The translations under genes were made by a program, and so were the position numbers. From positions 1-21,773 of the forward strand of contig JAHDBK010000006.1 in assembly GCA_020630455.1 (NCBI GenBank): DNA of 21,773 bases, given 5' to 3'. The stretch is from Saprospiraceae bacterium. Lineage in GTDB: Bacteria > Bacteroidota > Bacteroidia > Chitinophagales > Saprospiraceae. The notes under the pieces are model-generated. The model was not told where the DNA came from and did not search any database. It saw only the letters and a program-made list of their open reading frames with translations. Shown here one piece after another: positions 12,414 through 20,443 of the stretch; the first letter of the stretch is position 1, and every line of letters starts with the position of its first letter.

Positions 12414-15089
12414 ATGGAACTCAAACCATATCAGCACAAAGTCATACAGGATATTGAAAGTTACATGGAGTACCTTCAAGAATATCAGCATATAGGCAAT
12501 GCTTTTAACAAGTATTGGGAAGATAAAATAGGTGTCTATAATCCCCTTGAAGGTACAGGAATGCAACCCTACAAAAACAATATCCCCAATGCCATTCAAC
12601 TAACGGTAAAAGTTCCTACTGCTGGAGGTAAAACCTTTATTGCTGTCAATGCTCTCAAAACTATTTTTGATGCCAGTAGCCATCATAAAGCCAAAGCTGT
12701 TGTATGGTTAGTGCCTTGGAGCAATTTACTTGACCAAACTATTAATAACCTTAGAGATGCAGACCATCCTTATAGACAAAAGCTCAATACACTATTCAAT
12801 AACAGAGTAGTTATTTATGATAAAAAGGACTTATTACAAGGTTCAAACTTCAACCCTACTTCTGTCAATGAACAGTTAAGTATAGTTGTTATGAGTTTTG
12901 CTAGTCTTAGAGCTAGAAATAAAGAAGATAGAAAAGTATATCAGGAAAATGGGCAACTAGCATCTTTTGTATCACAGTATAAAAATTCCTCTCATTTACT
13001 AGAAGAAGTAGATGAAACAGCACTTATCAATGTGATTCGTAGTTTAAATCCTGTAGTTATTGTTGATGAAAGCCACAATGCAGAAAGTGATTTAAGTGTA
13101 GAAATGCTCAAGAATCTTAATCCATCCTTTATTCTTGACCTTACAGCAACCCCCAAAAACAATAGCAATATAGTGAGCCTAGTTCCTGCTTCTGATTTGA
13201 AGAAAGAGAACATGGTAAAGTTACCTGTTATTGTCTATAATCATACAGATAAAACTAGAGTTGTTGAGAGTGCTTTACATTTGCAAAACAAGCTAGAATA
13301 TTTAGCCAAAATCCAAGAAAAACAAGGAGGTAGATATATTCGCCCTATAGTATTATTTCAAGCACAACCCAAGAATAAAAAAGACAATACTACATTTGAA
13401 AAACTAAAAGCCCAACTACTCAAACTCAAGATACCAGAGGAACAAATCAAAATCAAAACAGCTAATATCAATGAACTCAAAGGCATTGACCTGATGAGTA
13501 AAGATTGTGAAGTGCGTTACATTATTACTATTAATGCTCTGAAAGAAGGTTGGGATTGTCCTTTTGCTTATATCTTGGCATCATTAGCGGATAAATCTTC
13601 TGCTGTTGATGTAGAACAAATTTTAGGCAGGGTTTTGAGACAGCCTTATGTTCAGAAACATCAAAATCCTTTACTCAATGTTTCTTTTGTTTTAACAGCA
13701 TCTTCTAAATTCCATGATACTTTAAAAAACATAGTATCAGGTTTACAAGCATCAGGTTTTAGTGAAAAGGATTACAGGAAAAAAGATGCAATGCCAGATT
13801 TTGTCAAGGAAGAAGAAAAACAAGCAACACTAGAAAATTTTCTATTTCCCGATGATTCAAATTCTTCTAAAGATAAAGAAGATAACACCCTTGAAGAAGA
13901 TTTAGATATTGATACCAATACTATTGTACTTCCTACAAATATTGCCCCCACCCCTGAAAATAAAAATGAAACAGACCTCCCAATTAACCCTATTGTTAAA
14001 GACATAGAAGAAATGGCTATTGCTCAAAATGAGGAAATGGAAGCACAAATAGAAGCTGCCAAAAGCCAGTCCTCTGATGAAAATTTATTTGCAGAAATGG
14101 GAGATAAAGTAAAACGTTATGCTATAAAAGCTACTAATATAGAGTTAGCAAATCAGATAAAACTACCTCAATTCTTTATGGATATTGGTAATAATATTTT
14201 TGGAGATGAAAAGGTTTTACTCAATAGTGAATCACTTCTAAAAAACTTCAAATTATCTAATGAAGATACCAAGATAAATTTTGATGATGTAGCTTCTGAA
14301 TTGTACAAAGTAGATATTGATAAAGATAATGAGTACCGACCTACAATAACTCAAATAGAAGATATACAAGTTAAAGAGCCACTTATAGATTACATACTTG
14401 CCAAACCAAAAGACCAACAAATAAAAGACGTTACTTATCAGTTAATGGCAAAGATTGGCAATATGTTTCCTATTCCTGACCAAGAAATACAAAAGTATAT
14501 TACACGTATTTTAGACCAAATGACAACAGAACAACTTAGAGATGTACTGAATCGTCAATATTCTTACAAGGATAAAATCAAGAAAAAGATAAAGGCTTTA
14601 GCCCGTGATTTTGCTGCTAATAAATTTGATGAGATGACCACCTTAAATAAAATTTATGTAGAAGAATCATGGTCATTTAAAGAAAGAATTGTACCAGGTA
14701 ATTTAGGTTCTCCCATTGGTAATTCACTTTATGAGAGAGAGGGCAATATGAATAAGTTTGAGGAAAAAGTCATTTTAGGCATTTCAAGTTTTCCAAATAT
14801 TGCTTTTTGGCATAGAAATTTAGAAAGAGGGAAAGGCTTTTCAATAAATGGATTTAATTCTAACCATTATCCTGATTTTATTATCGTTACTAAAGGGGGT
14901 AGTGTTATTCTGCTAGAGACAAAAGGAGACCACTTAGATAATACAGATAGTCTTGCTAAAATAAGATTAGGTGAAAAATGGGCATCTATGTCTGGCAAAA
15001 ATTATCATTATTTTATGGTATTTGACACCAAAGATGTTAAAGGAGCATACACCTTAGATAAAGCTAAAGATTTGATAAAACAGTTGTAA
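12414..15089 (+). CDS. res: Type III restriction enzyme Res subunit, helicase-endonuclease
   Basis: The 891-aa protein has the SF2 core of type III Res: Walker A PTAGGKT (68-74), DESH (218-221), LTATP soon after, and GRVLRQ (405-410). The C-terminal nuclease shows the PD-(D/E)XK set as Pro820-Asp821 (YPDFII) and Glu835-Thr-Lys837-Gly (LLETKGD), so both ATPase and cleavage sites look intact. An acidic, low-complexity insert lies at about residues 465-565 (EEEKQ, KDKEDNTLEEDLDIDTN). Size is near the family norm of 900-1000. It starts 2 bases after mod and would form the Mod-Res complex that translocates on and cuts DNA between inversely oriented unmethylated sites. Nothing suggests inactivation. 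Confidence 0.93.
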   Translation: MELKPYQHKVIQDIESYMEYLQEYQHIGNAFNKYWEDKIGVYNPLEGTGMQPYKNNIPNAIQLTVKVPTAGGKTFIAVNALKTIFDASSHHKAKAVVWLVPWSNLLDQTINNLRDADHPYRQKLNTLFNNRVVIYDKKDLLQGSNFNPTSVNEQLSIVVMSFASLRARNKEDRKVYQENGQLASFVSQYKNSSHLLEEVDETALINVIRSLNPVVIVDESHNAESDLSVEMLKNLNPSFILDLTATPKNNSNIVSLVPASDLKKENMVKLPVIVYNHTDKTRVVESALHLQNKLEYLAKIQEKQGGRYIRPIVLFQAQPKNKKDNTTFEKLKAQLLKLKIPEEQIKIKTANINELKGIDLMSKDCEVRYIITINALKEGWDCPFAYILASLADKSSAVDVEQILGRVLRQPYVQKHQNPLLNVSFVLTASSKFHDTLKNIVSGLQASGFSEKDYRKKDAMPDFVKEEEKQATLENFLFPDDSNSSKDKEDNTLEEDLDIDTNTIVLPTNIAPTPENKNETDLPINPIVKDIEEMAIAQNEEMEAQIEAAKSQSSDENLFAEMGDKVKRYAIKATNIELANQIKLPQFFMDIGNNIFGDEKVLLNSESLLKNFKLSNEDTKINFDDVASELYKVDIDKDNEYRPTITQIEDIQVKEPLIDYILAKPKDQQIKDVTYQLMAKIGNMFPIPDQEIQKYITRILDQMTTEQLRDVLNRQYSYKDKIKKKIKALARDFAANKFDEMTTLNKIYVEESWSFKERIVPGNLGSPIGNSLYEREGNMNKFEEKVILGISSFPNIAFWHRNLERGKGFSINGFNSNHYPDFIIVTKGGSVILLETKGDHLDNTDSLAKIRLGEKWASMSGKNYHYFMVFDTKDVKGAYTLDKAKDLIKQL

Positions 15090-15122
15090 ATAATATCAAA
15101 GAGTTTAATAAAAGAAAGAATT

Positions 15123-17309
15123 ATGTCAGGAGAAATAGGCGTAAAATCTGGGAATGATGGAGAAAAATTAGTTTCAGAATTGTTGAAATTAATGGGGTGG
15201 AATATGGCAGGAAATATTCAATTTAATTGTACTAAAGGAAATGCTCATAAAAGTAAAAGTGCTAAAGGGGATAGACAGACACATAACATAGATGGCTTAT
15301 TTGCTTATGAAAACCCTCTCATCCACAATAACCGTGATGTAGCCTTTATATCCATAAAACATAAATCCAAAGGCTATCCTACCTCTAAAAAGACAGATAT
15401 TAATAAAGACATTAAAGACCTTGCACAATGTTTAGAATGTGCAGATAACAGCAATCTTTATGAAAATGAATACTTAGAATCTGCTGACAGAAAAGATAAT
15501 TTCATTGGACTACTTTTTTTTATTTCATCTTTAGATTCAGAGAAAGAATATGATTTAATTTCAGAGTTACAGGAGCAATTTACAATACCAAATAATAAGT
15601 TCTCTACTATATACCTTATTGATAATAAGAAGGCTACCTTCCTTATTTCTGTCTTGAAAACTGCTAAGAATTATAGACCAGCTTCAAAAATGGAGTTTTT
15701 ATATCACGATACTGGATATAATAATTCTCCTGAAAATCTTTATGTTTCGAGTAAAATTATGCCAATAGAATTAATGAATAGCTCACTAATTCCTATTGTG
15801 TTATTTGAAGGTAAAACCTCTAGTTTATTACTGTTTACAAATATTCCATTTGGAAAAAATTACCTAAAGAGACTTATATGGCTGACTCACAAATTATGTA
15901 ACCTTGCTACTGAAATCATAATCTTTTTCCCTGACTATGATGCCACACAACACGAAAATATTGTTTCTGTTACAAAAAATATATTTCAGGATAGTGATGT
16001 AGTTGACAGAATAGAAGTCAAACGATTTAATACCTATTCTTTTGTTACTTTGAAAGAACCCCAAACAAAAACATTTTTTCATCCTGTAAGTCAATCAGAT
16101 TATCTTATACAAAAAAACAAAGAAATTAATACCCAAATAAGTAAAAATGTAAAAAGTAATTTAGACTTACTTTTACCTTATGGGTCAAGGTTAAAACAAC
16201 TAATAGCAACCTCACAACTATCTCAAACAGATTTAAAAAAATTCCTTATTAGTAAAGGTATTATCTCTAAATATGCTGAGAAAAAATATACAGTACCAAT
16301 TTTATCTAGTATGCTTCTAAATCCTCTTGAGATAGAAGTGATACAAGAACTTCTGATAGAACAAGAAGATAAACCCAAATCAATTAATAAATCAGCTTCA
16401 TGGAAAGATAAAAACATATCTTTAGAAAAAGCTCTAGGAGACTTTTCTCTACAAGTTGAAAATATTAATTTACCAGAAAATTCAAAATTTGTAATAAAAC
16501 CAAAAGCTGAAAGAAAAAATGAAAATTACTATGAGGTATCTTTCGAGATAGAGAGAATAAATACAACAAAGGATTTAATTACTGGTGCAACAAGACATTC
16601 TGCATCTATACTCATAACTACTTCTGATAAGCATGATACTGTAAATATAAAATCAGAATACACCTCATCAGAGACAAAAAAAATATGTGACCAAATATCT
16701 AGTTTTTACAATCACTTTCTATTGACCAATGATTTTATAGATAGAGAGGCTACAAGTATCAAGTTTGGTGACTTCAATTCTAACCAAGAAAGAATAGATT
16801 TTCTACTAAGTTTCAAAGATGTAAAATTTTCAGAAGTGTTTTTTGATGGTTCTCTTGAAAATATAAAATTCAAACCTGATGCTTCTTTATCTGATTTACC
16901 TGTGGACTTAGAGCCAATGAAAGATAAGGTTACTAACTTAGACATTAACGGAAATAACCTTGATGAATTAACTTATGTGAAAGAGGCTATTTATAAAAAT
17001 GTCATCTTGTTGGAAAGAGTTCAAGTTAAATTCAATTTTAAATTTCAAGAGAATAGCGGAAAATGTATAGCTACTATTCATTTTCCTAGTACCTTAAACA
17101 GCCATAAAAAAGTTGATTATACAACGATTCTTGAAACCAAGATAGAGTTTCCAAGAACAAGACGAGGAATGAATATTCTATGGAAAAGAAATAGACTAAT
17201 CAAAGCTCTTTCTAGGGAACTAGATGATTTGGTAATATCTAAATTTATCAAGGCTTCCAATATATCTGATTCAAATAACAATAATATGGTAAATGAAAAT
17301 AAGAAGTAG
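15123..17309 (+). CDS. Putative GapS4a-GapS4b-like fusion protein, anti-phage
   Basis: The 728-aa product appears to have two parts. Residues 1-330 carry a PD-(D/E)XK-like start (Glu14 in GEKLV, Asp57 in THNIDGLF, then FISIKHKS with Ser77-x-Lys79 in place of Glu-x-Lys) and further features I recall from GapS4a-family proteins (ENPLI, the IPFGKNYLKR segment, EIIIFFPDYD). Residues about 345-728 begin with a helix-rich segment (LKQLIATS...LKKFLISKGI...VPILSSMLLNPLEIEVIQELL) and continue as a beta-rich region; that matches my memory of the partner GapS4b. GAPS4 is known as a two-gene defence system, so one polypeptide would be a fusion. The family match is from memory and unverified. The gene starts 33 bases after res on the same strand, so it probably shares the defence transcript. 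Confidence 0.62.
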   Translation: MSGEIGVKSGNDGEKLVSELLKLMGWNMAGNIQFNCTKGNAHKSKSAKGDRQTHNIDGLFAYENPLIHNNRDVAFISIKHKSKGYPTSKKTDINKDIKDLAQCLECADNSNLYENEYLESADRKDNFIGLLFFISSLDSEKEYDLISELQEQFTIPNNKFSTIYLIDNKKATFLISVLKTAKNYRPASKMEFLYHDTGYNNSPENLYVSSKIMPIELMNSSLIPIVLFEGKTSSLLLFTNIPFGKNYLKRLIWLTHKLCNLATEIIIFFPDYDATQHENIVSVTKNIFQDSDVVDRIEVKRFNTYSFVTLKEPQTKTFFHPVSQSDYLIQKNKEINTQISKNVKSNLDLLLPYGSRLKQLIATSQLSQTDLKKFLISKGIISKYAEKKYTVPILSSMLLNPLEIEVIQELLIEQEDKPKSINKSASWKDKNISLEKALGDFSLQVENINLPENSKFVIKPKAERKNENYYEVSFEIERINTTKDLITGATRHSASILITTSDKHDTVNIKSEYTSSETKKICDQISSFYNHFLLTNDFIDREATSIKFGDFNSNQERIDFLLSFKDVKFSEVFFDGSLENIKFKPDASLSDLPVDLEPMKDKVTNLDINGNNLDELTYVKEAIYKNVILLERVQVKFNFKFQENSGKCIATIHFPSTLNSHKKVDYTTILETKIEFPRTRRGMNILWKRNRLIKALSRELDDLVISKFIKASNISDSNNNNMVNENKK

Positions 17310-17348
17310 CCCTAAACAGTATCAACTGTTATTCATGGACTACTTCAC

Positions 17349-17382
17349 TCAACTCAAATATTTGAGAAATTTCTTGAGTTGA
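17349..17382. terminator. Stem-loop between convergent cargo and core genes
   Basis: TCAACTCAA (17349-17357) and TTGAGTTGA (17374-17382) are exact inverses with a 16-base loop; the loop edge also forms the palindrome TCAAATATTTGA. It lies 39 bases after the stop of the 728-aa gene and 13 bases from the stop of the opposing DUF3871 gene, the right place for a bidirectional terminator. No strong T-run follows on either strand, so the function is only likely. Confidence 0.5.
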
Positions 17383-17395
17383 AAATCAATATCAA

Positions 17396-18400
17396 TTAGT
17401 TTAAAAACCAAGCATATTCATCATTCCCATCAAGTGCATCTGCAATCCCTTTGGTAAAAGTAAAAGCATTGGCATTTTTGTCTAGGAAGGTGTCAATGTA
17501 AGAAGACTTGATAGAGCCAGTAAGCAAATTGTAAACATTCCAGAGATTTATAGAACCATCAGGATTCCTGCGGAAACTGTCATCTTTGTAATATTCCCTT
17601 GTCATACTGCTAATTTGAGAATCCGTAATTAGCAGATTAGGTACATCTTTTTTCAGTTCTTTTGGAAGATGATTATACATTCTTGCTCTACCTAAAATAG
17701 TGGCAAATTCTCTCTCTGATAATTCATAATCTGAAAATTTAGAGAGTAATTCCAAGTGTCGAGAGTAGTTGTATTTGTTCACAATATCATAGATAGCCGT
17801 ATATAACTCTTCCAAGCTACGCACCTTAACATCATGGCTAAATCCATCAGTCCAAATACAAAGATTGGTACAGACCTTCACTTTAAATCCGATGAAGAAT
17901 TTGAAGTGTTGAGCAGAACCATATTTGGTGTTCAAATTATCCAAATTATAGGCTTTGATTCCACCAAAACACATAGTCAAAGACTGACCATTTACATTTT
18001 CTGTAATAGCTGGAATTTCAGAAATCCAAGCCATTCTTTCATAGTAGATTGTCTTTTCACTTTCCAATAATTCAGATGCCTTTTTATTCCTTGCTTCAAA
18101 AACTCTCCCCTTAATAGGATGAGATACTCTGATACTTGGAAATGTAGAATTTCTATTGGATAATTCTTCCACTAAATCTCTGGTGTTTTCTATGAAATCT
18201 ACTTGAGAAATAAGTGGCGTATTATCTTTAGAAAATACTGGTAGAATATGTTTATGCTTTATCTCACTTAAATTCATTGATATTGTATTGGCTTCAATAA
18301 AACTCTTGCCATTATCAGTAGGATTGGTAACAACAGTTGCTACTGCTTCTTGTGGAGTTTCATGTACTCCATTTTGATGATTAAGTATTTGCAATTCCAT
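17396..18400 (-). CDS. DUF3871 family protein
   Basis: This 334-aa protein fits the Bacteroidetes DUF3871 family by its order of conserved segments: FIEANT, HILPVFSKDN, SHPIKGR, TIYYERMAW, CFGGIKAYN, FIGFKVKVCTNLCIWTDG, FATILGRARMYNHLP, LLITDSQI and a LWNVYNLLTGSIKSSYIDTF block near the end, closing in WFLN. The family is common in phages and integrative elements of this phylum; the fold and role remain unknown, and resemblance in layout to DUF932-type proteins suggests a role in DNA recombination or replication. The start codon overlaps the end of the Sak4-like gene by 20 bases in another frame, so the two are translationally coupled and likely work together. Confidence 0.85.
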   Translation of the reverse strand: MELQILNHQNGVHETPQEAVATVVTNPTDNGKSFIEANTISMNLSEIKHKHILPVFSKDNTPLISQVDFIENTRDLVEELSNRNSTFPSIRVSHPIKGRVFEARNKKASELLESEKTIYYERMAWISEIPAITENVNGQSLTMCFGGIKAYNLDNLNTKYGSAQHFKFFIGFKVKVCTNLCIWTDGFSHDVKVRSLEELYTAIYDIVNKYNYSRHLELLSKFSDYELSEREFATILGRARMYNHLPKELKKDVPNLLITDSQISSMTREYYKDDSFRRNPDGSINLWNVYNLLTGSIKSSYIDTFLDKNANAFTFTKGIADALDGNDEYAWFLN

Positions 18401-19235
18401 TGGATTGTGCTTTAGTTATTTTTGGTAATGAAGTGGTCAAGGTCTTTTTCTTAGCCACAAAATCAGGTTCTAATAAATCATATAGTTCTTTGTAGTTTCG
18501 ATAAATGTCATTAAGTGCATCAACAGTTTGGCATTTATCTATCATCTGTTTTACTTCATTAACTGTGATTCCAGTATTACACCAATCTTTAATTTTTACT
18601 CCTGTTTCTTCTGTGATGGTAAAAGGCACTTTGAGAGGTGCAAAAAGACCTGTTCTATCTTTGGAAACTGTGGCTTGATGAGCAACATCTAATTCAAAGA
18701 CTATGGAAAATTCATATTCTGTATCTTCTGCGGTACTGGCTTTTAGACCAACTTTCTCTGGCACAAGTTTTCCGTTTTTCTCTGTCATTACATAGTCATG
18801 CTTAGTTCTCATCGTACAAATAAAATGTACTGGTGTCTGTATAATCTTGTCAATAAGTCCTTGATGTAAAGGTTTGAGTTTTGCCCAATTCTGAAAAGAA
18901 TTGCCACTCATGGAAGAATGGTAATCTTTGATATAAGCCCAAGCATGAGAAAGACTATCAATGATAATAAGTTCTATTCCAGCTTTGATACAAACATCAA
19001 TGGCTTCGATGTATTTTTTTGGTGCTAAAGGTGGTTCTAAAGTCAATACATTATAATTACCAAAATGAGCATATAAATCAGCAGATTTTTCAGAATCTAT
19101 AATGGCAACTTTAGATAAATCTCCTACCAATCCTTTAGCAAGTAATAATGAAGAATAGGTTTTTCCACAACCCGAAGGAGCTTGAATACCTAGCTTCATA
19201 AAGGACTGTTTTCTTTGAGCAGTTCTTAATTGCAT
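18381..19235 (-). CDS. Sak4-like AAA/RecA-fold ATPase
   Basis: The 284-aa protein has a Walker A motif APSGCGKT (19-26) and a hydrophobic strand ending in Asp93 (LIIIDS) as Walker B. Between them lies VAIIDSEKS, typical of the phage Sak4/nucleotide-binding AAA group, and later VHFICTMRTKHDYV and VGLKA. Members aid single-strand annealing or recombination in phages and mobile elements, usually with a single-strand-binding protein. The C-terminal 70 residues are helical and not catalytic by sight. It is in one minus-strand group with the membrane protein upstream (26 bases) and DUF3871 downstream (20-base overlap), forming the recombination core of the element. Confidence 0.82.
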   Translation of the reverse strand: MQLRTAQRKQSFMKLGIQAPSGCGKTYSSLLLAKGLVGDLSKVAIIDSEKSADLYAHFGNYNVLTLEPPLAPKKYIEAIDVCIKAGIELIIIDSLSHAWAYIKDYHSSMSGNSFQNWAKLKPLHQGLIDKIIQTPVHFICTMRTKHDYVMTEKNGKLVPEKVGLKASTAEDTEYEFSIVFELDVAHQATVSKDRTGLFAPLKVPFTITEETGVKIKDWCNTGITVNEVKQMIDKCQTVDALNDIYRNYKELYDLLEPDFVAKKKTLTTSLPKITKAQSNGIANT

Positions 19236-19261
19236 GAGTATTTCTTTTAAATTTTGATGAA

Positions 19262-20365
19262 TTAAAAAAGGGTAGCAACTCCATTGTCACTACCCTTATC
19301 AGGAATAATTTCTTCGTTTTTATCAGGTATTTTATCAGGCAACATATCTTCCAATTCTTGAAGCCTTTTTTGCCATCTTCTAATTCCTCTGTTATTTGAG
19401 GTAACAGTACCTTGACCAGATTTTAGCTTTCCTTTGTAAGCTGATAAATTGGCTTTGGCATTCTTTATAGCAGCTTTTAAAATACTAGGGTCTATGTCAG
19501 GACTATCTTCATTTTTTGAGAGCATATTTTCAGTCTCTCCAAGTTCAGTAGAATCTACTGTATTATCTTTGACTTTTGAGCCATTGATAAGTGGTTTGTA
19601 AAATTCTATGTAACTTCTAAAATCATAATATTCCAAGTAATAGGCAGCTATCCAAAACAAAACTTCAAGTAATAGTGTAACTAAAGCAAAGTGTTTGGCT
19701 TGAAGTTGTGTTGAAGATTCATGTTGAGATATAGCTTGTCTATTATCTAAATCGTTTTGCTGCTGTAAACGCATCATTTCTGTAACTATAGATGCTCTCT
19801 GCTCTGATAGAACTTGAATAGTAGCTTGGCTTTCTTCTGTAGTTACTCCTTTCCAAGTTGTATTTCGTGCAGCTTCAATTTGAGTATCAAGATTCTTCAA
19901 TTCATCTTGTAAATGGCTAATGTCTTGAGCTTCCATAGGTGGTAATTTGCTCCATCCTACTACTATTTCCCTTGCACCATAAAATGAGGATAATACAGAA
20001 AGGAAGGAAATCAGAATCAAAACAAGAAGGGGCAATACATAATACTTTTTTGCCATTAGCCATTCTTTGAATACCAATCTGCTTAATTTCCTTTTCATTA
20101 TTTCAATAATAATTACAGAAGTTGCAGAAACTGCAAAACTTGCAGCTTTGCTATCCGTCAAAGTATAGATAAATAGAAATATCAAAGAAGTGGCTGTAAT
20201 AGCAGACACCACATTGAATAAATATGAAGAACAAAATACAATCTGCTTGATTCTCTTATATTTTTTGTAGTAGGGTAATGGTTTAAATTTTTGAGAGAGA
20301 ATTTCAAAATAACTGGATTCTCGAAACTCTAAAAATTCATCTTCATAAGGGTTGGTGTGTAACAT
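19262..20365 (-). CDS. Membrane protein with four transmembrane segments and a coiled coil
   Basis: The 367-aa protein has hydrophobic spans at about residues 41-68, 72-90, 107-129 and 224-244. A polar helical segment with heptad-like spacing (about 147-222) lies between the third and fourth spans. The C-terminal 100 residues are soluble and basic in part (AIKNAKANLSAYKGKLKSGQ, RRWQKRLQELEDML). No catalytic motif is seen and I do not recognise a family. It is the first gene after the integrase terminator and precedes the Sak4-like ATPase by 26 bases, so it belongs with the element's core genes, perhaps in maintenance or transfer at the membrane. Confidence 0.75.
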   Translation of the reverse strand: MLHTNPYEDEFLEFRESSYFEILSQKFKPLPYYKKYKRIKQIVFCSSYLFNVVSAITATSLIFLFIYTLTDSKAASFAVSATSVIIIEIMKRKLSRLVFKEWLMAKKYYVLPLLVLILISFLSVLSSFYGAREIVVGWSKLPPMEAQDISHLQDELKNLDTQIEAARNTTWKGVTTEESQATIQVLSEQRASIVTEMMRLQQQNDLDNRQAISQHESSTQLQAKHFALVTLLLEVLFWIAAYYLEYYDFRSYIEFYKPLINGSKVKDNTVDSTELGETENMLSKNEDSPDIDPSILKAAIKNAKANLSAYKGKLKSGQGTVTSNNRGIRRWQKRLQELEDMLPDKIPDKNEEIIPDKGSDNGVATLF

Positions 20366-20384
20366 GAGATTTGTTTTTAGTGAA

Positions 20385-20421
20385 TAAAAAAAGCGAATAC
20401 CAACTGGTGCTGATATTCGCT
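20385..20421 (-). terminator. Rho-independent terminator of the integrase gene
   Basis: Read on the minus strand, AGCGAATA (20421-20414) and TATTCGCT (20399-20392) form a perfect 8-bp stem with a 14-base loop, followed by a run of seven T (complement of 20386-20392). It lies 22 bases after the integrase stop and separates it from the membrane-protein gene. The loop contains a further small dyad, ACCA-AC-TGGT. Confidence 0.82.
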
Positions 20422-20443
20422 CTGTGTCTTTGGATTATTATAA

